In this document: positions 1-7,237 of the stretch, piece by piece
Layout: the number at the start of each line of letters is the position of its first letter
Numbering within the stretch: position 1 is the stretch's first letter
Source: Melioribacteraceae bacterium
Lineage (GTDB): Bacteria > Bacteroidota > Ignavibacteria > Ignavibacteriales > Melioribacteraceae
Length of the DNA: 17,722 nucleotides
Assembly (NCBI GenBank): GCA_023230485.1
Contig: JALNXG010000075.1
Coordinates: 1 to 17,722, forward strand
Direction of reading: 5' to 3'
Translations under genes and position numbers: made by a program
The notes under the pieces: generated by a model
Seen by the model: only the letters and a program-made list of their open reading frames with translations
The model's database searches: none
What the model was told of the DNA's origin: nothing

Positions 1-1
1 A

Positions 2-3000
2 CTTGAATCTAATATCAGTAAATCAAAATTTGAAAGCAATCCACAACAGTGTTGAAAACTCTATCGATGTTATCCTACTTGAATCTAATATCAGTAAATC
101 AAAATTTGAAAGCAATCCACAACGCCACTCCATCTATATACAATATTCGTGTCCTTGAATCTAATATCAGTAAATCAAAATTTGAAAGCAATCCACAACC
201 CGGTTAATCCTGTTATAGCCGGAATTGCACTTGAATCTAATATCAGTAAATCAAAATTTGAAAGCAATCCACAACTACTCGTTCTGTCTGTACTAGAATT
301 ATAACTTGAATCTAATATCAGTAAATCAAAATTTGAAAGCAATCCACAACCATATACACAAAGAGCACGATTGCCTATTCCTTGAATCTAATATCAGTAA
401 ATCAAAATTTGAAAGCAATCCACAACTGATTTAAACTTTGTTATAAAAGAAAAGAACTTGAATCTAATATCAGTAAATCAAAATTTGAAAGCAATCCACA
501 ACAGTAAAGAAAATGGGAAATAGTAAAGAACCTTGAATCTAATATCAGTAAATCAAAATTTGAAAGCAATCCACAACCCAAAGCCCAGTACCTTTCCTAA
601 ATTTACACTTGAATCTAATATCAGTAAATCAAAATTTGAAAGCAATCCACAACCCTGTTGGTGAGGTTGAACAATTAGTAATGCTTGAATCTAATATCAG
701 TAAATCAAAATTTGAAAGCAATCCACAACTGTCATGGGTAAATTCACTACTATCAATAACTTGAATCTAATATCAGTAAATCAAAATTTGAAAGCAATCC
801 ACAACCGCTTGTGTCATACCCAATTCGAGCCGTCTCTTGAATCTAATATCAGTAAATCAAAATTTGAAAGCAATCCACAACTAAACGATTAATTGATACA
901 ACATTTACAGACTTGAATCTAATATCAGTAAATCAAAATTTGAAAGCAATCCACAACCCCCAGATGTTATATAAGTGCCTAATAAACCTTGAATCTAATA
1001 TCAGTAAATCAAAATTTGAAAGCAATCCACAACCAAGGAGATACTACTATGCCAGAGACTGAACTTGAATCTAATATCAGTAAATCAAAATTTGAAAGCA
1101 ATCCACAACATGCGATTGTCACACTGGAACAGGCGTGACCTTGAATCTAATATCAGTAAATCAAAATTTGAAAGCAATCCACAACATAATTTAATAGTAC
1201 ATAGTCAAATCGATTCTTGAATCTAATATCAGTAAATCAAAATTTGAAAGCAATCCACAACATCGACCGGAAATATCGGAATAAAATTATCCTTGAATCT
1301 AATATCAGTAAATCAAAATTTGAAAGCAATCCACAACTATATCGCCGGGTTCGAGGCGAAGCATAACCTTGAATCTAATATCAGTAAATCAAAATTTGAA
1401 AGCAATCCACAACCGCAGACATAGTATATCTAAGGGGACGATACTTGAATCTAATATCAGTAAATCAAAATTTGAAAGCAATCCACAACTATTCTTCTAC
1501 TATATATCTTATACCAATTCTTGAATCTAATATCAGTAAATCAAAATTTGAAAGCAATCCACAACTTTTGACTCCAGAACCTGCAACTGTAAAAACTTGA
1601 ATCTAATATCAGTAAATCAAAATTTGAAAGCAATCCACAACTAATAGGGGGCGGTGTAGGGACTCTTGGTGCTTGAATCTAATATCAGTAAATCAAAATT
1701 TGAAAGCAATCCACAACTAACAAATGGAGGTTGCAAATGGCAACTGCCTTGAATCTAATATCAGTAAATCAAAATTTGAAAGCAATCCACAACTATTCTT
1801 ATGCAGATAACAAAGATGTTACCCTTGAATCTAATATCAGTAAATCAAAATTTGAAAGCAATCCACAACTCTTGAAGTAGTCTGTTCGGAGAATTTGTCT
1901 TGAATCTAATATCAGTAAATCAAAATTTGAAAGCAATCCACAACCTACGACTAAAGGGATCTATAATGCACATCCTTGAATCTAATATCAGTAAATCAAA
2001 ATTTGAAAGCAATCCACAACGGGAGGACTCTATCATTGAGGGATTTCTCGCTTGAATCTAATATCAGTAAATCAAAATTTGAAAGCAATCCACAACGACG
2101 TAAGCGATAGTCCTAATCTTAACAAACTTGAATCTAATATCAGTAAATCAAAATTTGAAAGCAATCCACAACCGCCGTGTTGGTATCACTTATGCAGAAG
2201 CTCTTGAATCTAATATCAGTAAATCAAAATTTGAAAGCAATCCACAACCAATTGAAGATGCTATCGAAGACGGACTCGCTTGAATCTAATATCAGTAAAT
2301 CAAAATTTGAAAGCAATCCACAACTGCTTTGTCTCATTCCTGTATAATACATTACTTGAATCTAATATCAGTAAATCAAAATTTGAAAGCAATCCACAAC
2401 CCCTACAAGTAAATGGAGTGAAAAGCAATTCTTGAATCTAATATCAGTAAATCAAAATTTGAAAGCAATCCACAACTGTACACGGTATACGTGAAACACT
2501 TATTTACTTGAATCTAATATCAGTAAATCAAAATTTGAAAGCAATCCACAACCTGCCGGTATCATTATCGATACCGGCGTTACTTGAATCTAATATCAGT
2601 AAATCAAAATTTGAAAGCAATCCACAACCATGGATGATTGATAAACTCTTTTGAATGACTTGAATCTAATATCAGTAAATCAAAATTTGAAAGCAATCCA
2701 CAACAGCTGTATTATCGGTCTGCGTGCTGAATAGCTTGAATCTAATATCAGTAAATCAAAATTTGAAAGCAATCCACAACTAGATTGATACTGCCATAAT
2801 TTGTTTCTCCCTTGAATCTAATATCAGTAAATCAAAATTTGAAAGCAATCCACAACACTTGTTGAGCGTGGCGATGCTTATTTGGCTTGAATCTAATATC
2901 AGTAAATCAAAATTTGAAAGCAATCCACAACAAAGAGTAATTGGGATTCTGCGGGTCGATGCTTGAATCTAATATCAGTAAATCAAAATTTGAAAGCAAT

Positions 3001-3918
3001 CCACAACTGGCGGAGAGAGATAGTCGAGGCGGAGATTCTTGAATCTAATATCAGTAAATCAAAATTTGAAAGCAATCCACAACAGATGATTATAAGTGCG
3101 TGAAACTCCACCTCTTGAATCTAATATCAGTAAATCAAAATTTGAAAGCAATCCACAACCCTATTATTGTCGCACACTTTGAATTTCTCCTTGAATCTAA
3201 TATCAGTAAATCAAAATTTGAAAGCAATCCACAACCTCTGCCGTTGCTGAACAAAAACTTAATTTCTTGAATCTAATATCAGTAAATCAAAATTTGAAAG
3301 CAATCCACAACTTGGTTAGTAAAGCCTTTTTCTTTAACACGCTTGAATCTAATATCAGTAAATCAAAATTTGAAAGCAATCCACAACCTAATCGGCAAAG
3401 CAAACGGCAAAAAAGAACTTGAATCTAATATCAGTAAATCAAAATTTGAAAGCAATCCACAACTGGGATCAATAGCTCCGCTACATCATGCACTTGAATC
3501 TAATATCAGTAAATCAAAATTTGAAAGCAATCCACAACCTATCAGGGAGAGCATCAGAAATCTGTTCACTTGAATCTAATATCAGTAAATCAAAATTTGA
3601 AAGCAATCCACAACTTACAGTAGTGCCTAATTATTATGAATTTACTTGAATCTAATATCAGTAAATCAAAATTTGAAAGCAATCCACAACGGCGGTCAGG
3701 CAAAGGCATTAGCAGAATCGCTTGAATCTAATATCAGTAAATCAAAATTTGAAAGCAATCCACAACATGGGTTGAAGTTGCACCAACATTAGGTATCTTG
3801 AATCTAATATCAGTAAATCAAAATTTGAAAGCAATCCACAACTTCTACATACCATTGTCCTTCTGCCCTATTCTTGAATCTAATATCAGTAAATCAAAAT
3901 TTGAAAGCAATCCACAAC
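2..3918 (-). CRISPR. Large CRISPR array, type II-C-like repeat, 52 repeats and 51 spacers, open at left edge
   Basis: A 46-nt unit on the plus strand (starts CTTGAATCTAAT, ends GCAATCCACAAC) recurs 52 times, with starts every 76 bp, or 75 bp at five places (305, 532, 1899, 2886, 3493). I saw no base change among the 52 copies. The 51 spacers are all different: 46 of 30 nt and five of 29 nt. Position 1 is the last base of a further spacer, so the array continues leftward. The complement begins GTTGTGGATTGCTTTCAAAT and ends ATTAGATTCAAG; the GTTGTG...TTGCTTTCAAAT start and the 46-nt length match Bacteroidota type II-C repeats, so crRNA is predicted from the minus strand as spacer followed by repeat. 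The Cas9/II-C assignment rests on the repeat alone because no cas gene or tracrRNA is visible here. Short ORFs running through the array are artefacts of the repeat. Confidence 0.97.
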
Positions 3919-3971
3919 ATGCGGATAAGAAAAGAATAAATTCGCACAGGAAAGGAGACTTTTTGATGTGA
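3919..3971 (+). pseudogene. Possible 3' end of a phage gene, joined to the last array repeat
   Basis: Directly after the last perfect repeat an open frame reads ADKKRINSHRKGDFLM then TGA (from 3921). It is short and basic, like the tail of a small phage protein. The first 30 nt (3919-3948) have the length of one more spacer and the frame passes through that boundary without a break, as in the other repeat-flanking phage pieces. Too short to identify; it could be chance. Confidence 0.25.
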
Positions 3972-3981
3972 TATAAAGAAT

Positions 3982-4015
3982 AAAAAAAATGCCCCTTTAT
4001 ATTTAATAAAGGAGC
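3982..4015 (-). terminator. Intrinsic terminator, minus strand (perhaps bidirectional)
   Basis: On the minus strand GCTCCTTTAT-TAAAT-ATAAAGGGGC forms a 10-bp stem (one G-U pair) with a 5-nt loop at 4015-3991. An A and a run of eight T (3989-3982) follow. On the plus strand the same hairpin is followed only by AAATTTT, so it may weakly stop plus-strand reading too. Confidence 0.75.
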
Positions 4016-4108
4016 AAATTTTCGAGCGTCTCTCCTACAGCAAGGTTGGGCATTGCGTAGGAACTTCCACCAACTATAGCTCCCAACAGCAGTTGGTTTC
4101 TCGACTTC
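3982..4108 (-). ncRNA. Candidate structured small RNA next to the CRISPR array
   Basis: A full Bacteroidota-type promoter at 4144-4113 would start a transcript near 4108 that ends at the T-run at 3982, about 125 nt later. Between them the minus strand can fold into CCAAC-TGCT-GTTGG, then CCTACGCAA...TTGC(T)GTAGG (9 bp with one bulged T and a 9-nt loop), with TCGAG near the start able to pair with CTCGA before the terminator. The promoter, several stems and a terminator over so short a stretch suggest a small RNA. It is not a clear tracrRNA: only the short segment GCAATGCCCAAC resembles the repeat end GCAATCCACAAC, and that segment is partly inside a hairpin. A 35-codon ORF overlaps the same strand, so a leaderless peptide gene is the main alternative. 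Confidence 0.35.
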
Positions 4109-4110
4109 AT
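4003..4110 (-). CDS. Possible 35-residue peptide, hydrophobic middle, unknown function
   Basis: The minus strand reads from ATG (4110) to TAA (4003): it begins MKSRNQLLLGAIVGGSSYAM and ends LENLLLY. The segment LLLGAIVGG is hydrophobic after a basic start, as in small phage membrane peptides. The stop codon lies in the loop of the terminator, a compact arrangement common in phages. Against it: the only promoter found would start transcription almost exactly at the ATG, so the message would be leaderless, and there is no Shine-Dalgarno sequence. The next upstream in-frame codon block is closed by TGA, so no longer version exists. I do not recognise a family. It competes with the structured-RNA reading of the same stretch. 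Confidence 0.3.
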   Translation of the reverse strand: MKSRNQLLLGAIVGGSSYAMPNLAVGETLENLLLY

Positions 4111-4112
4111 TG

Positions 4113-4144
4113 CAAATATAAAAAAGCGCCCTCATTAATGCAAG
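4113..4144 (-). promoter_or_regulatory. Bacteroidota-type promoter (-33 CTTG, -7 TATATTTG)
   Basis: The minus strand has CTTG at 4144-4141, exactly 20 nt, then TATATTTG at 4120-4113, an exact match to TAnnTTTG. The spacing fits the primary sigma-factor promoter known in Bacteroidota. Expected start near 4108-4105, directed toward the CRISPR array. Confidence 0.55.
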
Positions 4145-4219
4145 TTATTTTAACGTCCATTCCCCTCCACTCCGGAGGGCTTAATATCTGCTCTGAGCAG
4201 AGCCCAAGAGTGAGGGCTA

Positions 4220-4792
4220 ATGGCTGGTAATAACAACATAGACCAAATAAACGCAATCATTGCTAATCTTAAAAGCAGGTTCACTCCTAATAAATCCTTA
4301 ATGGGAGAAATTGTCGAGCAAATGTACGCTTCCGTTCAAAACGAATTTCAGACTCAAGGTGCTGGCTCCGGAGGTTGGAGGCAATTACGCCCGGCGTCTC
4401 TTAAACACAAACAGAAAAAAGGTCTGGTATCAAGTATCCTGCAATCGACAGATCAACTGCGGAAGTCTCTTCAATCAAGTGCCACTGAAGACACCGCTAT
4501 CGTTTCTACTAATGTACGCTATGCGGCAATCCACAATTACGGCGGTGCTATCTCTATCGCAGCTAGAACTCGCACTTTATTCCACCGTACCGATGCTAAA
4601 GGCAATCTGCTGAAACAAAAGAGTAATAGCAATCTTCTTGTTTTTGCAAAAACCTCACACAAACGGAAAATCTCATATACGTTCGGGCAGAAGAATTATA
4701 ACATAACAATCCCGGCACGTCCGTTCATGGTCTTAACCGATACTTATAGAGACAGCATTATCAATATTATTCGCAGTAACGTACTTAAATAA
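4220..4792 (+). CDS. Phage virion morphogenesis (tail completion) protein, Mu gpG-like
   Basis: A 190-residue protein with the features of the phage virion morphogenesis family (Mu gpG; Phage_tail_S). These are an early segment GGWRQLRPASLKHKQKKG (about residues 49-66) matching the family's W-x-L-x-x-x-T/S-x-x-x-K pattern, then ILQSTDQLRKSL, the conserved YAAIHNYGGAI (about 101-111), and near the end IPARPFMVLTD. Members act in head-tail joining or tail completion during assembly in the cytoplasm. The length is usual and the gene looks intact. The start ATG has GAGGG a few bases upstream. The leader holds small palindromes (CCTCC-ACTCC-GGAGG and TCTGCTCTGAGCAGA, 4165-4201). No integrase, capsid or portal gene accompanies it, so it is an isolated phage piece. 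Its strand is opposite to the other phage fragments nearby, so it may not come from the same locus. Confidence 0.8.
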   Translation: MAGNNNIDQINAIIANLKSRFTPNKSLMGEIVEQMYASVQNEFQTQGAGSGGWRQLRPASLKHKQKKGLVSSILQSTDQLRKSLQSSATEDTAIVSTNVRYAAIHNYGGAISIAARTRTLFHRTDAKGNLLKQKSNSNLLVFAKTSHKRKISYTFGQKNYNITIPARPFMVLTDTYRDSIINIIRSNVLK

Positions 4793-4827
4793 ATTTTACA
4801 AATCGTTCTTTGACATTTTGAGATTAC

Positions 4828-4960
4828 TTAAACTTTCTTTATCCTAATTCGCTTACTTATTAATTTCATAGTAAAGCGTTCTATATCAATTTTAGAGGGA
4901 TTAAATGCCCACTGGGGGGAAAATTTATCCCAAATCGGATAGTCAAAAAGATATATTTTA
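4828..4960 (-). pseudogene. C-terminal fragment of an unidentified phage protein, cut at a CRISPR repeat
   Basis: Reading the minus strand from the edge of the repeat at 4961 gives a protein-like end starting KIYLFDYPIWDKFSPQWAFN and closing MKLISKRIRIKKV then TAA. The aromatic-rich start and basic tail look like real coding sequence, and the frame continues into the repeat as if the upstream part had been replaced. The 30 nt next to the repeat (4931-4960) are spacer-sized and lie in the same frame. It converges on the gpG-like gene with 35 bp between the stops. I do not recognise the family. Confidence 0.45.
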
Positions 4961-5006
4961 CTTGGATCTAATATCAGTAAATCAAAATTTGAAAGCAATC
5001 CACAAC
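4961..5006 (-). CRISPR. Isolated CRISPR repeat with one mismatch, between two phage fragments
   Basis: It matches the array repeat in 45 of 46 positions (CTTGGATCT in place of CTTGAATCT). It lies 1042 bp beyond the last array repeat. Phage-like coding sequence abuts it on both sides: an unknown C-terminus at left and a tape measure gene at right, each open across the first 30 nt from the repeat. It is either a real repeat from the same array brought here through protospacer-mediated misassembly or a repeat left at a recombination joint. Confidence 0.9.
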
Positions 5007-5416
5007 ATAGCAAAAAGCATCGCCATAGAAGATTCAGTTACCTCATCGCCAAAGATTGTTGTTGCCTGTAATTGTGCAGCATATTCAACAAGTGCCTCCG
5101 AGTTCTCTATTGAATATTGCCCTGATTGTTACAATGCTGTATTCAATTTTACAAGAGCAACTTCTTGCTCCTGATATGCTTTCACTGATTCTCCAAAAGC
5201 ACGTTTTAGCAAATCCCACACTTCTTTCGCTCCTTGAATAATCTCTCGTGCATTGTTGAATCCCTGAGAGATTGCAGAAGTCAATCCATTTACTTCTTGC
5301 TTTCCATACTTGAAACTTTTGTATAATTGTTTTATATTTTCATCAGTTAGTTGTATAGCAGCGTCTGCTTCTTTGACTTCAACTACTAATTTTAATTTAA
5401 TCTCGGAGATACTCAA
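5007..5416 (-). pseudogene. Phage tail tape measure protein, N-terminal fragment with an in-frame stop
   Basis: Tape measure proteins set tail length in siphoviruses and myoviruses. The minus-strand frame starts at a TTG (5416; AGGA lies 8 nt upstream and no in-frame ATG exists) and has the typical amphipathic start, EVKEADAAIQLTDENIKQ, then AYQEQEVALVKLNTAL. A TAA stop at 5131-5129 interrupts it. The same frame then goes on as QSGQYSIENSEALVEYAAQL and QATTIFGDEV, the conserved early tape measure segment (L-x-x-A-L-[K]-x-[ST]-G...YA-x-x-L-Q-x-x-T-x-[FY]-GDE). The gene then breaks at the CRISPR repeat, so hundreds of residues are missing. The last 30 nt before the repeat are spacer-sized and in frame. 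The stop stands where related proteins usually carry Lys or Arg, so an AAA-to-TAA change is likely. Its upstream neighbour is the expected tail chaperone-like gene. Confidence 0.7.
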
Positions 5417-5442
5417 AAGTGGAATTCCTATTTTTTATTTTT

Positions 5443-5673
5443 TTAATTGTAGCACTTACAATAGTCGCGAATAAAATTGTCAATGCGATCTTTAAATTCT
5501 TGTCGAAAGACCTTTAGCTTTTTCTTAAGTTTTTCAACTGCTCTAAATCCATCTTCATCTTATTCAAATCGCTAATTTTTTTCACGTAATACCAATCGGT
5601 TGCCAAATATTCTTTTTTATCTTCGATAAACGATAGCTTGCTTAAATCGCCGTCAGTTAATTCATAAACCACA
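5443..5673 (-). pseudogene. 3' part of a tail assembly chaperone-like gene with a possible -1 frameshift
   Basis: From the edge of the repeat at 5674 the minus strand codes CVVYELTDGDLSKLSFIEDK and ends LEQLKNLRKS, with TAA at 5514. Just before that stop is AGAAAAAGC. A one-base backward slip on the five A's would bypass the stop and continue KLKVFRQEFKDRIDNFIRD... to TAA at 5443, giving 25 further plausible residues. The gene directly upstream of a tape measure gene is normally a tail assembly chaperone made in short and -1-extended forms (lambda G/GT). Position, size and slip site agree, though no sequence match to a named family is visible. The 5' part is missing and replaced by a degenerate CRISPR repeat. 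An ordinary indel would also explain the two frames. Confidence 0.45.
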
Positions 5674-5716
5674 CATGAATCTAATATCAGTAAAACAAAA
5701 TTTGAAAGCAATCCAC
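5674..5716 (-). repeat. Degenerate CRISPR repeat, probable boundary copy
   Basis: It matches the array repeat over 43 nt with two substitutions (CATGAATC for CTTGAATC, AAAACAAA for AAATCAAA), and the last three bases AAC are replaced by TTT. Phage-like coding sequence lies on its left and what looks like ordinary chromosome on its right. Degenerate copies usually mark array ends. For predicted minus-strand crRNA this copy lies at the 5' end of the array, where degenerate repeats have been reported in type II-C arrays. It shares the CTT-to-CAT change with the lone copy at 11395. Confidence 0.85.
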
Positions 5717-5992
5717 TTTTTACACAAGAGAAATTTTTTAGAATAAAGAACTTTAATAATAATTAACTTATCTTAGGGTGGATTAATTACGAATGGGAAT
5801 TTACAGAGGGTTACTTGGTAAATTGAACATCTCTAATTATATTAAAAATTTGGGCTTGGTTATTAGTGTAGAGTTCCGAAATCCGCCACTACCCCAAACC
5901 GAAATCCAATAGCGTTCATGCTAAGAAAAAAAATGGGGATGCCCAAAAATTCTTTAAAGAGTAGGGATAAATTTTAAACAAGGAGTATGCAA
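5717..5992. other. Non-coding stretch between the degenerate repeat and the lipoprotein gene
   Basis: A 276-bp AT-rich stretch without a convincing ORF. If crRNA is read leftward, its first part is where a leader would lie. I found no exact TAnnTTTG box on the minus strand here. The right end holds the Shine-Dalgarno sequence AGGAG (5981-5985) of the next gene. No tRNA or clear terminator is visible. Confidence 0.5.
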
Positions 5993-6604
5993 ATGACAAT
6001 ATTTAAAATGAAAATAAATACAACATTAGTTGCATTAGTTTTTGCAGCGATTTTTTCTTTAGGAATTACTTCCTGTAAACAAAGCACGCAGAAAGAAAAT
6101 ACTAATACTACTCAAACAGAGATAAATGTTGTTATTGCAGAACAAGAAGTATTGGATGTACAGAAAGAATGGGGTGATGGAATTGTGAAGATTGGAAAAG
6201 TTTTTATTGAAAAGGGTGACTTCAAAAACGCAGCCACCGAACATATAAATAACTTTTATAATTATCAGGAAGGCACTGTTTTGTTTAAACCAACTATGGC
6301 TTCAGAAAAGCAATTCCGTACCGATTTTGAAGGAGCTTTATCATATTTCATAGCTGGAAACGCTAATTACCCGGAAGACCATGGCTTTGCTATAAAACCA
6401 TGGAGTAGTGTTCGCTGGGAAAGTATTGGGATAAAAATCATTGGTAATATGGCAGTAGCTATGGGTAACTATTATTTCACACCTGCAAAAGGTGGTGATG
6501 AAGTAAAGGTAGAGTATTCTTTTGCTTATACGAAAGATAAAGAAGGAAAATTGAAAATTATCCTTCATGACTCACACATTCCTTTCTCGCCTGAAAAGAA
6601 ATAA
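5993..6604 (+). CDS. Lipoprotein with a SnoaL/DUF4440-like domain
   Basis: A secreted lipoprotein of about 203 residues. The basic, hydrophobic signal FKMKINTTLVALVFAAIFSL ends in the lipobox ITSC, with Cys28 as the predicted lipid anchor; a Lys-Gln-Ser-rich linker follows. The mature part (EVLDVQKEWGDGIVKIGKVF, LFKPTMASEKQFRTDFEGAL, EDHGFAIKPWSSVRWESIGI, NMAVAMGNYYF) is of a type found in Bacteroidota that looks like the SnoaL/NTF2-like fold. Some relatives carry the misleading name phosphoribosyl-AMP cyclohydrolase, but no HisI metal motif is present. No catalytic role can be given. I chose the ATG at 5993 because AGGAG lies 7 nt upstream; the ATG at 5987 is too close to it, and 6008 is also possible. 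It is followed by a motif resembling the one after the DUF389 gene. Confidence 0.75.
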   Translation: MTIFKMKINTTLVALVFAAIFSLGITSCKQSTQKENTNTTQTEINVVIAEQEVLDVQKEWGDGIVKIGKVFIEKGDFKNAATEHINNFYNYQEGTVLFKPTMASEKQFRTDFEGALSYFIAGNANYPEDHGFAIKPWSSVRWESIGIKIIGNMAVAMGNYYFTPAKGGDEVKVEYSFAYTKDKEGKLKIILHDSHIPFSPEKK

Positions 6605-6665
6605 AGCACAAAACGCTAACAATATGTAGCAGCAATAATGACTTTGGTGGTATTCCAAGTATTTT

Positions 6666-6686
6666 ACACTGAAAATGCTTCAGTGT
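6666..6686. repeat. Perfect 8-bp hairpin between genes
   Basis: ACACTGAA-AATGC-TTCAGTGT forms an 8-bp stem with a 5-nt loop between the lipoprotein gene and the small membrane protein gene. No T-run follows on either strand, so it is not a standard intrinsic terminator. It may stabilise an mRNA end or be part of a recombination-site-like element. Confidence 0.6.
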
Positions 6687-6739
6687 CGGTGGATAGGTGT
6701 GCCACGCATCCCTTACGACAAAAAAAAATATGGAGTATT

Positions 6740-6919
6740 ATGGATAAACAAACCAATTATTATTTTCTCTCAGGACTATTCTTTGTGGTATTACTCGTAT
6801 TAGAATTGACTGATATTTATGGGAACTCCGGATGGTTTAAATTCTTTCTGTTGATTTTATCAACTACATTTTTGATTAGTGGTCTTTTGAGTAAAAGGAA
6901 AAATAAAAACGACACATAA
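6740..6919 (+). CDS. Small two-helix membrane protein, unknown function
   Basis: A 59-residue protein beginning MDKQTNYYFLSGLF. Two membrane segments are clear, about residues 7-23 (YYFLSGLFFVVLLVLEL) and 32-51 (WFKFFLLILSTTFLISGLLS), followed by a strongly basic tail KRKNKNDT that should face the cytoplasm by the positive-inside rule. An in-frame upstream ATG (6638) would add 34 residues that read through the intergenic hairpin and look non-coding. The ATG at 6740 has GGAG 4 nt upstream and is preferred. It lies between the lipoprotein gene and the DUF389 gene on the same strand. No family recognised. Confidence 0.6.
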   Translation: MDKQTNYYFLSGLFFVVLLVLELTDIYGNSGWFKFFLLILSTTFLISGLLSKRKNKNDT

Positions 6920-6990
6920 AGACAATTTTGAATTAAGCAATCTAAGTGAGGCCCTAAAGAAAAAAGCAGTATTTGATACTATTAGATATA

Positions 6991-7140
6991 ATGTTAAAAC
7001 CAAACTACAAATACACTTCAAGTTATAGCAGAATCTATCAAACTAAAAAGTGGATGGAACTTGAAGGATACATCGAATCAATCATCAACACATATTTAGA
7101 TAAGAATGTTTTCAATGAAATCGAATCACATAATATTTAA
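6991..7140 (+). CDS. Doubtful 49-residue ORF, possible gene remnant
   Basis: The ORF begins MLKPNYKYTSSYSRIYQTKK and ends NEIESHNI then TAA. The composition looks coding (YIESIINTYLDKNVFNEIES). No Shine-Dalgarno sequence precedes it. Just upstream another frame is open and also looks coding (NFELSNLSEALKKKAVFDTI, 6920-7035). The two may be parts of one decayed gene split by a frameshift. No family recognised. Confidence 0.3.
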   Translation: MLKPNYKYTSSYSRIYQTKKWMELEGYIESIINTYLDKNVFNEIESHNI

Positions 7141-7237
7141 TAAACGGCTTGGTAGCTTGACAGGTTCGTGCTTGGAAATGCCAAACATTTCATATACGTA
7201 ACCGCTACTGTTCATTCAAAAAGAAGAGCAAACTGAT

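Noticed and set aside
3343..3573. 76-residue ORF inside the array with repeated NISKSKFESNPQ segments
   Set aside because: The repeated peptide is only the CRISPR repeat translated; two 30-nt spacers happen to keep the frame open.
3982..4108. Structured RNA as the tracrRNA
   Set aside because: Only about 10 of 12 positions could pair with the start of the crRNA repeat, with two mismatches and no extension into CTTTCAAAT. Type II-C tracrRNAs of Bacteroidota pair almost continuously over about 20 nt.
3845..4135. 96-residue minus-strand ORF across the last repeat
   Set aside because: It includes a translated CRISPR repeat and spacer and is cysteine-rich and incoherent; another frame of the same strand reads better.
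6605..6740. Integron attC site after the lipoprotein gene (CGCTAACAATATG)
   Set aside because: No matching GTTA-type right core and no paired outer arms were found; only the small 8-bp hairpin is present.
7156..7190. TTGACA as a -35 promoter element for the DUF389 gene
   Set aside because: No TATAAT-like or TAnnTTTG box lies at a suitable distance, and TTGACA is not the consensus in this group.
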